This document shows, piece after piece, positions 8,275 to 16,364 of a stretch of 47,290 nucleotides of DNA (its first letter is position 1; each line of letters begins with the position of its first letter). The notes under the pieces were generated by a model. The model was not told the DNA's origin, did not search any database, and was given only the letters and a program-made list of their open reading frames with translations. Made by a program: the position numbers and the translations under genes. Source of the DNA: JBIKIW01 sp044361365. GTDB lineage: Bacteria; Patescibacteriota; JACMRA01. The stretch lies in the NCBI GenBank assembly GCA_044361365.1, contig JBIKIW010000007.1:1-47290 (forward strand), written 5' to 3'.

Positions 8275-9147
8275 CTAATTAGCTTTAATTTGAAATTGGT
8301 TTTCAGGTTTTTTTAGGTATAGATTAAAATGTGGCTCTCTTTCAAGTTCAAAAGTTAGACAATGAATTCCGCCTCCTGATTTTATAAATTCACTAATATC
8401 TACCTCTATTGTTTGATAGCTAAAAGATTCAATTTTTTGTTTAAATGTTGTATTATTTTTTTGCATAAAGACTAAATCACCGCTAACTACACTATTTGCT
8501 GCAAAACCTTCTATCTCAGAATCAGTAAATTCGATTAAATTCTTAAAGCTATTTTGTAATATTTTTTTCGAATCTTCATCAAAAGCTTTTGGATAATAAA
8601 AAGCAGTATCGGTGTTTAAGACAAAAAAACAAGTATCTAAGTGATAAAACTTTGGATCAATCAATTTTAAGGAAATAAACTCTAAATTGTATTTTTGCTC
8701 TAAATAAATATGGGTTTTATGAGAGTTTCTAAGCCCTGAACCAATAAAATATTTACCATTCCAGGGAATCAATTCACCACCACCTTCAAAATGCATATCC
8801 TGAGGTAAAAATTCAACTTTATATCCATTTTCATTAAACCATTTTGTGTATTTTTCAGTCTCACCTCTTCTTTCAGTGTGCTTAAAATTACTCATTACAA
8901 CAAGCTTTTCACCATATCCAGATTTGTTTATAATTAAACCCTGATCTGCAGCAAAAACCATATCTGGCTGATTTTCAGATTGTTCTAGCATTTCTACTTC
9001 AATTCCGTTTTCAGAATAAACTCGTATCAGGTTTTGCCATTGTTCCATAGCCAATTCTTGATCTACACTTCCTGGCTTCATCCAAGGATTGATTTGGTAT
9101 TCAACTTGAAAATGGTTTGGTTTGCAGGTTAGTACTTTGCGTAGCAT
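8275..9147 (-). CDS. Arginine deiminase-superfamily hydrolase (DDAH-like)
   Basis: The 290-residue protein has the signature residues of the guanidino-group-modifying (amidinotransferase/DDAH) family: the MVFAADQG substrate loop, HFEGGGELIPW, the catalytic histidine in FYHLDTCFFVL, and the nucleophilic cysteine in GGGIHCLTFEL near the C-terminus. Members hydrolyse arginine, methylarginines or related guanidines to citrulline or ornithine derivatives; the exact substrate cannot be read from the sequence. The start ATG fits the family N-terminus. It is a single-gene unit with a terminator upstream (9179-9203) that insulates it from the preceding gene. No other arginine-metabolism genes are nearby. 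Confidence 0.8.
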   Translation of the reverse strand: MLRKVLTCKPNHFQVEYQINPWMKPGSVDQELAMEQWQNLIRVYSENGIEVEMLEQSENQPDMVFAADQGLIINKSGYGEKLVVMSNFKHTERRGETEKYTKWFNENGYKVEFLPQDMHFEGGGELIPWNGKYFIGSGLRNSHKTHIYLEQKYNLEFISLKLIDPKFYHLDTCFFVLNTDTAFYYPKAFDEDSKKILQNSFKNLIEFTDSEIEGFAANSVVSGDLVFMQKNNTTFKQKIESFSYQTIEVDISEFIKSGGGIHCLTFELEREPHFNLYLKKPENQFQIKAN

Positions 9148-9493
9148 AAATTTTAGTGAGTTTAAGTTATTTTAAGACAAAAAAAACTCCGATGAAAAAT
9201 CGGATAATTAATTTGATGGCTGAAATGAGAAAGGTAATTTAGAATCTTTAAAAGTCTTGGTGACAGGTAACTTTTGTGGGAATCTAAGTTGCATAACTTA
9301 GGATTAATTGTTTGGTTATTTATTATTTTATGTCAAACTCAGTAAGTAGAATCCATTTCAAACAAATCTCTAAACCCCTATTTCACTTTCAAACTTTTTT
9401 GTTCTGATAAAAAACCAAACTATCCAGACAAATCTTTTAGTAAAATGTGTTCAAATCTAATTTTACATCAGGTTTTATCATATCATCATCAGC
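9148..9493. other. Intergenic region between the DDAH-like and AAA-ATPase genes
   Basis: This 346-bp gap contains a minus-strand terminator at its left end, and a hairpin CTAAGTT/AACTTAG (9284-9290 with 9295-9301) about 190 bp downstream of the ATPase stop codon. I see no open frame of convincing composition and no RNA gene in it. Confidence 0.5.
9179..9203 (-). terminator. Rho-independent terminator
   Basis: On the minus strand the stem CCGAT/ATCGG (9189-9193 with 9199-9203) is followed by a run of eight T (9179-9186). It ends transcription coming from the AAA-ATPase gene and separates it from the DDAH-like gene. Confidence 0.65.
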
Positions 9494-11143
9494 TTATTTA
9501 TCAGGTTTAACAGAACTACCAAAAATACAGTCGTGGAGTTCTTGGTAGGTTGTGGTTTGAGAATTGTCTCTTATACATTCTGCTAATTTTAAAACTTTTT
9601 GTTTATCAAAAGCTAGTTTCGTGCCTTTAATTTTTGTTTTAATTTTATCTTCTTTATAATTCCATTTACTGTATATCTCTGAATAGTCTTCATCTGGAAA
9701 AGCAAGTCTTAAAATTTCAGGATCAAAAAGGTAATTTTCTATCGAATACCGCCCAAGCCTTTTTTTACCATCATTTTGATTATCACCGTCAATAATCATT
9801 TTGACTTCAGTTGTTGTTGAACTAACGCTGTATATTTCTTTCATCGTTTCGTATGTCTTTTCAACATCAATCCAGTCTCCACAACTTACAAAATTACACT
9901 TTTTACCATCAATACCATTTTGAAAAATTATATTATAAACTTCTTCATCTTTGAAACATATTTCGCTATTTCCTCCTTCGCAAAAGACCAAGTAATTGGT
10001 TTTAGATAAATCTGTTCTTCCAGAGTGAATTGAAACATCTCTTAAACCAGCACCAAGCATTTTTGCAGCTTTCCCAATTGCATCAACACCATAATTTCCG
10101 TTACTATTTTTACATTCTCCACCCTCAATCAAATACACTTTCTGACTTGGATCGTTTCCTTTAGCCCTCTCCTCTTCCGCAATTTTCCCCGCCTCGCTGA
10201 TGATAAATGGGGAATGGGTGGAGATTAGAAATTGGACACCTTTTTCTGCGAAACTTCTGACTATCTCAGGAATTAATTTTTGCATATTAGGGTGCAACGC
10301 GATTTCTGGCTCCTCTATCAAAACTACTGTGTTTAATTCGTTATAATTGATTGCTTTTGTAATAGAGCTGTATAACCCAAATAAGAATTGGTAACCACCG
10401 GCTAAAGAATTTAGTTCAACAATGTCGTATTTTGTGGTAACAACCCTTAGCAAATCCTTATTAGCGTCTCTATTTATATCAAAAACTTCATTACCCTTAA
10501 AGAAATATTTATTTAAAAAATCTTTTAATAAATTGTGGTTTTCTATGTAGCTTGGATTAAATTTAAAATTTAGGATATAATTGTTGTATTCGTTTAGAGA
10601 TTTATCATAAGATTCTCTCAGTTCGGTATATTGGACTTCATTTGAAGTTAACGCTCTAACTGAAATGTATTTTAAAAAATCAATAGCTCTGTTGCAAATG
10701 TCAGTTGAATCCTTATCTTCTCGAGTAATAATAGCTATCTTTTCTGATATTTGTTTAGAAATAATGATTGGCATTTCTTTGGATGAAGGAGTTTCAATTT
10801 TTATTTTTTTCAGTTGATTAATCTGATTCTCAGTAAATCTTGTTTTGTCAGTTTGCAAACTATCAATTTGAGAATCGCTAAGTTTAAGAGTTAATTTAAC
10901 TTTTTCTTCTACCTTACTTCTACCGAACAATCCCTCCAATACACTACTTTTTCCACTGCCGTTTTCACCCACCAGGTAATTTACATTGGTTAGATTGTTT
11001 AAAATCAGGGGTTTCTTTTTGTACCAAATACCGTCTCTTTGCTCAAATATTTTTTCACCGGGCGGGTTTAACCCAGCCACTACATTTGGCAACGGCTCAT
11101 CCTTTATCGCCTTAAAATTGCGAATTTCGATTGACTCTAGCAC
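9494..11143 (-). CDS. AAA ATPase fused to TOPRIM/DUF4435-like domain (PARIS/OLD-like defence candidate)
   Basis: The 549-residue protein starts with an ABC/SMC-type ATPase: MLESIEIRNFKAI, Walker A GENGSGKS (59-66), signature-like SLAGGYQ (246-252), Walker B VVLIEEPE (273-280) and switch histidine ISTHSP (307-312). The C-terminal part (about 383-549) has the acidic residues of a DUF4435/TOPRIM-type nuclease: CEGG with Glu389, IDGD (451-454) and SIENYLFDP (467-475). AAA plus DUF4435 is the composition of the anti-phage PARIS system (AriA and AriB, sometimes fused); OLD nucleases have a related order. The start codon is GTG. The gene stands alone between terminators, which fits a one-gene defence system. 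The domains are seen; the defence role is inference from family. Confidence 0.75.
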   Translation of the reverse strand: MLESIEIRNFKAIKDEPLPNVVAGLNPPGEKIFEQRDGIWYKKKPLILNNLTNVNYLVGENGSGKSSVLEGLFGRSKVEEKVKLTLKLSDSQIDSLQTDKTRFTENQINQLKKIKIETPSSKEMPIIISKQISEKIAIITREDKDSTDICNRAIDFLKYISVRALTSNEVQYTELRESYDKSLNEYNNYILNFKFNPSYIENHNLLKDFLNKYFFKGNEVFDINRDANKDLLRVVTTKYDIVELNSLAGGYQFLFGLYSSITKAINYNELNTVVLIEEPEIALHPNMQKLIPEIVRSFAEKGVQFLISTHSPFIISEAGKIAEEERAKGNDPSQKVYLIEGGECKNSNGNYGVDAIGKAAKMLGAGLRDVSIHSGRTDLSKTNYLVFCEGGNSEICFKDEEVYNIIFQNGIDGKKCNFVSCGDWIDVEKTYETMKEIYSVSSTTTEVKMIIDGDNQNDGKKRLGRYSIENYLFDPEILRLAFPDEDYSEIYSKWNYKEDKIKTKIKGTKLAFDKQKVLKLAECIRDNSQTTTYQELHDCIFGSSVKPDK

Positions 11144-11198
11144 AGATTATTTTAGTGGTTAGTTTTCACCAAAATGTCTATTTACCGAATTTTTGGGC

Positions 11199-11228
11199 AA
11201 AAAAATACCAGCCAAAAAATGACTGGTA
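11199..11228 (-). terminator. Rho-independent terminator after the DEAD-box helicase
   Basis: On the minus strand TACCAG/CTGGTA (11206-11211 with 11223-11228, 11-nt loop) is followed by seven T (11199-11205). It lies 34 bp past the helicase stop codon. Confidence 0.7.
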
Positions 11229-11261
11229 AATTCTACTTTGAATTTGATCTTCTGTTTTGTT

Positions 11262-12704
11262 TTATCTTACAAAAGTCACAGCTTTACCGTATTTACCGGC
11301 TCTACCTGTACGACCAACTCGGTGAATGTATTCATCTTCAGTTTTTGGTTCGTCGTAATTAACAACCAAAGTTACATCAGACACGTCCAAACCTCTAGCA
11401 GCTACATCGGTAGCAACCAAAATTTGGAATTGATTTTCTCGGTATCTGCGGATGATTTTCAATCTCTTATCTTGAGTTTTGTCACCGTGGATATGATCTA
11501 CACTAAAACCTTCATCATAAAGAGCTTCAGCAATAGTTTCGACTTCTCTTTTGGTGTTTACAAAAATCAAACTTTTGTGCTTTTCATCTTCTTTTAAAAG
11601 ATTAACTAAAGCTTCAATTTTAGCATCTCTAGAACCTCCTACTCTAAGCATGCTTTGTTCTACAAATTCACTAGGTTTTGGTTCGTTAGTGGTGATGTAG
11701 ATAGCATCTGGAGATAGTCTGTTTAAGATTGGTTTTAAAGATCGGTTTTGAGTAGCTGAAAAGTACAAGGATTGTCTTTGTTTTGGAGTAGCATTTAGGA
11801 TTGCTTCGATGTCATCTTTGAATCCCATGTCAAGCATTCTATCCATCTCGTCCAAAACTACAACTTGCATATCACCAAGTTTCAAAACTCCTTGGTTGAA
11901 CAAATCTAAAAGTCGTCCTGGAGTTCCTACAATAAGGTGATTTGTTTTGGATAATTTGTAGATTTGATCGCGGATACTCATTCCACCAGTACAAACTAAA
12001 CTAAAGATTCTCTCACTTCGTGGAACTAACAATCTAAATTCTTTATCGATTTGGAAAGCTAACTCACGAGTTGGAGCGATTACTAAAGCAGTCGGCTTGC
12101 TAACTCCGTTGTCTAAATTTTCAATAATTTGATTTAGAATTGGCAATAAAAAGGCTGCAGTTTTACCACTTCCTGTTTGGGAAATAGCAACAACATCTTT
12201 TTTATCAACTACATGAGCAATTACCTTAGCTTGGATTTGAGTTGGAGAAACATAACCTCTAGCTGCGATAGCATCTTGTACTTTTTTGGATAATGGCAGG
12301 TCAGAAAAAAGACCATAAGTTTCTTTTACTTCAGATTCTTGATCTTCGATGGATTTTACTGAGGCTGTGTATAATTTTGGGTTTAGACTTGGAGAGCTAT
12401 TTCTACCTCCTCCTCTGCTTCCTCCGCGGAATCCTCCTCCACTTCGGCCGCCACCGCTATAACCTCCTCGAGATCCTCTATCGCCGCCTCCACTGTAACC
12501 TCCTCTTGAACCTCTGTCGCTATAACCGCCACGAGACCCTCCTCCGTATGATGAACGATCATTGTCGCTCCTATCAGAATAACCTGAATTTTCAGAACGA
12601 GGTCTAGAATAGCTAGAACCTTCTGAATTTCTGTTGTTTGAGCCAAAGCTCTTTGTGAATGTGCCACCACGTCTATTTGTGGTGTGGTTTGAGTCGAAAG
12701 ACAT
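11262..12704 (-). CDS. DEAD-box RNA helicase with N-terminal RGG tail
   Basis: ATP-dependent RNA helicase of the RhlE/CsdA type, acting in RNA remodelling, ribosome assembly or mRNA decay. The core carries SPTQIQ (Q motif), SQTGSGKT (Walker A, Lys181), PTRELAFQ, GTPGRLLD, DEMD in place of DEAD, SATQ and HRVGRTGRAG. Residues 10-101 are a low-complexity tail rich in Gly, Ser, Arg and Tyr with many RGG/RGGYS units. Such RNA-binding tails are normally C-terminal; here the protein instead stops about 20 residues after motif VI. Frames on the opposite strand in the tail are composition artefacts. The gene has a roughly 240-bp upstream leader with hairpins, and a terminator follows. Confidence 0.92.
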   Translation of the reverse strand: MSFDSNHTTNRRGGTFTKSFGSNNRNSEGSSYSRPRSENSGYSDRSDNDRSSYGGGSRGGYSDRGSRGGYSGGGDRGSRGGYSGGGRSGGGFRGGSRGGGRNSSPSLNPKLYTASVKSIEDQESEVKETYGLFSDLPLSKKVQDAIAARGYVSPTQIQAKVIAHVVDKKDVVAISQTGSGKTAAFLLPILNQIIENLDNGVSKPTALVIAPTRELAFQIDKEFRLLVPRSERIFSLVCTGGMSIRDQIYKLSKTNHLIVGTPGRLLDLFNQGVLKLGDMQVVVLDEMDRMLDMGFKDDIEAILNATPKQRQSLYFSATQNRSLKPILNRLSPDAIYITTNEPKPSEFVEQSMLRVGGSRDAKIEALVNLLKEDEKHKSLIFVNTKREVETIAEALYDEGFSVDHIHGDKTQDKRLKIIRRYRENQFQILVATDVAARGLDVSDVTLVVNYDEPKTEDEYIHRVGRTGRAGKYGKAVTFVR

Positions 12705-12943
12705 AATAAATATTTATCTAAGACCAGACAAAGTCTTCAACTGTCTTATCGAGGGTTTTTAAAATTCCTTGTGGATGTGAGAAGGAAGCCGAAAAGTAAT
12801 TGACTAGGATTAGAGAATCTAACCGTTTCTGAGAATTTCTTTTTTGTAAAGGGTAGAAAATTATCATTACCTACAAACGGCTTACTTGTGCAAGCAAGTC
12901 TTGTTAAAAGAAGGTTCTAATCTAGAAAAATAAACTCTTCTGC
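12705..12943 (-). promoter_or_regulatory. Long structured leader upstream of the DEAD-box gene
   Basis: No gene lies between the helicase start and the hairpin repeat at 12944. The segment has several small inverted repeats: AAGAC/GTCTT near 12719-12736, TTAGA/TCTAA near 12812-12825 and ACTTG/CAAGT near 12884-12899. Long structured 5' leaders are typical of cold-regulated helicase mRNAs; that role here is only inferred. No clear promoter was found. Confidence 0.3.
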
Positions 12944-13044
12944 ACTCAAACCCACTACCCGTAATACACACTCAAAGCCTACAAAACTCATTCCATTCAA
13001 ACAGTTGTAGTCTTTTCTTTGTGTACTTTAATTTAGGTTTGAGT
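12944..13044. repeat. Dispersed ~100-bp hairpin repeat, copy 1
   Basis: First of three copies in the window (others at 34557 and 42842). It is bounded by ACTCAAACC (12944-12952) and GGTTTGAGT (13036-13044), with inner inverted repeats around TACACA/TGTGTA and CTACAA/TTGTAG and a terminal loop containing ATTCAAACAG that is the same in all copies. It begins about 70 bp downstream of the superoxide dismutase stop codon. Confidence 0.85.
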
Positions 13045-13112
13045 ATAAACCAAAAGCACTAAACAACCTTCAGCTTCATTATTAAAATGCGAGTTGGTTA
13101 ATTTGAGCTAAA

Positions 13113-13721
13113 TTAGGAAACTGCTTGTGCGTATTTTGCTTCAATTTCTGACCAGTTTACCACATTCCAAAAAGCTTTAATATAATCCGGTCTAAGATTT
13201 TGATATTTAAGATAATAAGCATGTTCCCAAACATCCATAGTCATAATTGGAGTTTTGCCATGCATAATTGGTGAGTCAGCATTACTAGTTTTTTCCAAAA
13301 CTAATTCTTTGTTGTTATCAACGCTAAGCCAAACCCAACCACTTCCAAACTGAGTAGCTCCTAGGTTAGAAAATTCAGTTTTAAAATTATCAAGAGATCC
13401 CCATTTTTGGTTAATTTTATCTGCTAAGACACCTTCTGGGCTAGATTTAGCATTTGCAGTCATAGACTCCCAATAAAGATTGTGATTATAGACTTGACCA
13501 CCATTGTTGATAGCCGGAGTTTTTAGGTTTTCTGGTAAAGAATCAATATTTTTTAGTAATTCAACCAAGTTTTTTTCGGCAAACGGAGTGTTAGCTAAAG
13601 CTTCGTTTAGTTTGTTAACATATGTTTGATGGTGTTTGCTATAGTGAATTTCTACAGTTTTAGCATCTATAAAAGGCTCTAAAGCTGAGTAATCATACAG
13701 GAGTGTCATTAGAGTGTGCAT
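13113..13721 (-). CDS. Superoxide dismutase, Fe type
   Basis: Converts superoxide to oxygen and hydrogen peroxide. The 202-residue protein shows the full Fe/Mn-SOD pattern: EIHYSKHHQTYV (metal ligand His26), QVYNHNLYW (second His ligand), GSGWVWL, and MDVWEHAYYLKYQ (Asp and His ligands). The glutamine in GGQVYNH sits where Fe-SODs keep their active-site Gln, so iron or cambialistic use is likelier than strict manganese use. The ATG at 13721 is used; an internal ATG four codons later is a reasonable alternative. No Shine-Dalgarno sequence precedes either. A TTGACA promoter lies upstream and a hairpin repeat downstream. No signal peptide, so cytoplasmic. Confidence 0.93.
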   Translation of the reverse strand: MHTLMTLLYDYSALEPFIDAKTVEIHYSKHHQTYVNKLNEALANTPFAEKNLVELLKNIDSLPENLKTPAINNGGQVYNHNLYWESMTANAKSSPEGVLADKINQKWGSLDNFKTEFSNLGATQFGSGWVWLSVDNNKELVLEKTSNADSPIMHGKTPIMTMDVWEHAYYLKYQNLRPDYIKAFWNVVNWSEIEAKYAQAVS

Positions 13722-13753
13722 AATAATGTAATTTAAATTTAATAATTAGTAAT

Positions 13754-13782
13754 TAAATAAAACCTCGGTTGGGAAATGTCAA
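13754..13782 (-). promoter_or_regulatory. Promoter of superoxide dismutase
   Basis: Minus-strand TTGACA (13777-13782), 17-bp spacer, TATTTA (13754-13759). The -35 is perfect and the spacing ideal; the -10 matches only its first three positions. Confidence 0.5.
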
Positions 13783-13883
13783 AATATCTAAATATTTTAA
13801 GAAAAATGTTTGTGAAATAGAGAATTGGCTTTAAGTCCAAATTAATTTGATAAAAAAGATTTTAAATTGCTCTGCTGTAGTAG

Positions 13884-13912
13884 TTGACACGCCCTTCTTT
13901 ATAGGTTAAAAT
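13884..13912 (+). promoter_or_regulatory. Promoter of the solute-binding protein gene
   Basis: TTGACA (13884-13889), exactly 17 bp, then TAAAAT (13907-13912, 5 of 6). This is the best sigma-70-type promoter in the window and lies 35 bp before the GTG start codon. Confidence 0.8.
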
Positions 13913-13947
13913 TTAGCTAAATAAAAACAAAAATAGATAAATTAACC

Positions 13948-15423
13948 GTGAACGAGCTTTTTGCAAATAAAAAATTAATGATAATAGGTGGCGTGATAAT
14001 AGCGATCATTTTAGCTGTTGTGGCTTACTTTGTTTCTAGACCACAACCAAAAGCTGTAGTAACAGCTAACGCTAAGGTCGATTTAATTTGGTGGGACGCC
14101 TCTGGAAATAACAAAGCTTACAAAGAAATTGTCGATGATTTTAAAGCACTTCCTGGCAACCAGTCTGTAAATATTCAAATTGTAAATGTAGATTACGACA
14201 ACGGTGAAACTTATTATCAAAAATTAATCACTGATTTAGCCAAAAATAAAGGGCCTGACATTTTTACCATAAGAGGTGATGAGCTGCCTGCATGGAAAGA
14301 TTACCTAAGTCCAATTACAAATGTTTTTTCCTTAACTGATACTCAGGTTTTGGCTGATTATAAAACTAATTTTACCGATTTGGCAGTCAAAAGTACTGTA
14401 GATAGAGATAAAATTTATGCAGTGACTAGCTATAGTGACAATTTAGCACTATATTACAACAAAAATATACTAAAACAGGCACAAATCCCACTACCTCCAG
14501 CAAGCTGGAACGAACTAAACGGACAACTAAACTCGTTGAACAAAAGAAACTTAAACAATGATTTTGATCAAAGTGCGATTTCTATGGGAACAGGTTTAAA
14601 GATAAAAAATGGCGATGTAGATATGGATTCAAACATCTCTAATTTTGAAGAGATTTTACCTACCTTAATTTTACAAAGTGGTGGTCAAATTTATGACACT
14701 CCGAATGACAGATCTTTGCTAGGTGCGGAGAAAAACAGTCAAGATTTAAAAACTGGAAATATAACTCAGAGTACTTTCAGTGATAGCAATCCATCATTAT
14801 CGGCTTTAAATTTTTATTTGAGTTTTAGTGACCCCAACAGCACTCGCTATAGTTGGAATAATAATAGCAAAAGCAACATTGAGGCTTTTTTAGAAGGAAA
14901 GTTAGCTTATATTTTGAACTATACGGATTTTCAAAAAACCATCGAAACTAGAAATTCTCGACTAGATTATGGAGTATCTGAAATACCTCAATTAGATCAG
15001 CAAAATAAAAAAACATACGGCAAGTTTTTTATGCAGGCTATAAATCGACAGCTAGAGTTTCCAATTGAAAAAAACCCAAAAGATGTTGCAGCTATAGCTA
15101 AACTACAAAAAGCCCGAGAATTTCTTTATTACTTATCTACTTCTACAGCTCAAGAAAAATTTATAAAAGAGACGGGTCTGGCAAGTGTCTATAAATCTAT
15201 TATTCAGAAACAATTAAAAGGTGATGAAAGATTAAAGATTTTTGCAGCTGGAAATTTATTTGCTGAAAATTACTATAAGCCAGACATTCAAAGATCTGAA
15301 AAGCTTTGGGGGAACTTGCTTTATAGAATTCAATATGAAAACATGGGTCCTCAACAAAGTTTGAGTAAGGCTGTTCAAGAATACTCCTTAAGTGTAAGCG
15401 GTGGAGCCAAAATTGGAATTTAG
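13948..15423 (+). CDS. Extracellular solute-binding protein, family 1 (orphan)
   Basis: The 491-residue protein has an N-terminal membrane anchor (about 9-28, with no lipobox Cys) and a periplasmic-binding fold of the sugar-binding class: VDLIWWDASGNNKAYKEIVDDF, KGPDIFTIRGDELPAW, YAVTSYSDNLALYYNKNIL, AYILNYTDF. These proteins capture sugars or other solutes for ABC importers, but no permease or ATPase gene is adjacent, so it is an orphan here. Translation starts at GTG; there is no better ATG before the membrane helix. It is followed after a few bases by an RNA methyltransferase gene on the same strand, probably in one transcript. Confidence 0.85.
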   Translation: MNELFANKKLMIIGGVIIAIILAVVAYFVSRPQPKAVVTANAKVDLIWWDASGNNKAYKEIVDDFKALPGNQSVNIQIVNVDYDNGETYYQKLITDLAKNKGPDIFTIRGDELPAWKDYLSPITNVFSLTDTQVLADYKTNFTDLAVKSTVDRDKIYAVTSYSDNLALYYNKNILKQAQIPLPPASWNELNGQLNSLNKRNLNNDFDQSAISMGTGLKIKNGDVDMDSNISNFEEILPTLILQSGGQIYDTPNDRSLLGAEKNSQDLKTGNITQSTFSDSNPSLSALNFYLSFSDPNSTRYSWNNNSKSNIEAFLEGKLAYILNYTDFQKTIETRNSRLDYGVSEIPQLDQQNKKTYGKFFMQAINRQLEFPIEKNPKDVAAIAKLQKAREFLYYLSTSTAQEKFIKETGLASVYKSIIQKQLKGDERLKIFAAGNLFAENYYKPDIQRSEKLWGNLLYRIQYENMGPQQSLSKAVQEYSLSVSGGAKIGI

Positions 15424-15465
15424 AATTCTTTGACAGTTAATTGGTTTCAAAAAATATTTACTTCC

Positions 15466-16290
15466 ATGTCTAGCAACAATGCTTATCAAATTTTAGATAG
15501 CGGCAACGGTCGTAAGTTAGAAAAAATTGGAGATTATAGTATCATAAGACCATCTACCCAAGCTTTTTGGGACACTCAAAATCCTTCAGTTTGGAACAGC
15601 CCTGATTCAGAGTTCAACAGAAGAAGTGACTCAAAAGGTTCTTGGAGTGGCAACTTACCAAACAAATGGCAGATCGAATACCGTGGATTAAAATGGAATA
15701 TTGTGCCTAATGAATTTGGAAATATTGGAGTATTTTTTGAACATTTGGAGTACACGTCTGATTTATTACAAAATTTTGATAAAAATGACCTGATTTTAAA
15801 TCTTTTTTCCTATTCTGGGAGTAGTGTAATGCCCTTACTAAAAGAAGGTTATAAAGTGGTTGCTGTTGATTCTTCAAAGCAGTCTATGGCACTTTACACC
15901 GCCAATCTTGAATTAAATCAAATCTCAAGAGATGGGCAAAAATTAATCTTAGAAGATGGAAATAAATTTTTGAAACGGGAGGCGAGAAGAGGAAATAAAT
16001 ATAAATCTATCATTTTAGACCCCCCAACTTTTGGTAAGGGAACCAAAGGAGAGGTTTTTAGTATCGAAAAAGATTTGTTAGAGATGCTTTTAGACATTAA
16101 AAATGTCGCTGCGAATCAAGCAAGTATTGTGATGACTTTACACTCACCTAAATTTACTCAGATTGTCTTAGAGAATTTATTGGCTGCCACTTTTTTAAAA
16201 GCTGAAATTAAAGTTAGAGAGCTATTTATTAATGTTAAATCCGGCTTGTCTCTGCCTAGCGGTTATCTTTGTATTGTAAAAATAATCTAA
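15466..16290 (+). CDS. Class I SAM-dependent rRNA methyltransferase, RlmI/RlmK type
   Basis: The protein begins AYQILDSGNGRKLEKIGDY and RPSTQAFW, typical of the SAM-methyltransferase family that includes RlmI and RlmK, then has motif I LNLFSYSGSSVMPLLKEG, motif II VVAVDSS, and motif IV ILDPPTFGKG. These enzymes methylate 23S rRNA bases; the exact site is not readable. An in-frame TTG at 15430 would extend it by 12 residues, but the ATG at 15466 directly precedes the conserved N-terminus and is preferred. It probably shares the promoter of the solute-binding protein gene. Confidence 0.85.
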   Translation: MSSNNAYQILDSGNGRKLEKIGDYSIIRPSTQAFWDTQNPSVWNSPDSEFNRRSDSKGSWSGNLPNKWQIEYRGLKWNIVPNEFGNIGVFFEHLEYTSDLLQNFDKNDLILNLFSYSGSSVMPLLKEGYKVVAVDSSKQSMALYTANLELNQISRDGQKLILEDGNKFLKREARRGNKYKSIILDPPTFGKGTKGEVFSIEKDLLEMLLDIKNVAANQASIVMTLHSPKFTQIVLENLLAATFLKAEIKVRELFINVKSGLSLPSGYLCIVKII

Positions 16291-16364
16291 TTTAAAAATT
16301 TGTCTTAGTAAGACGTCTAAACTGAACTTGATCTCAATATTGCTAATACTTTAAACTAAGCTTT

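Noticed and set aside
12293..12670. Open frames in other phases across the RGG tail of the DEAD-box gene
   Set aside because: Low-complexity Gly/Arg/Ser codons leave other frames open; the helicase frame is clearly the real one.
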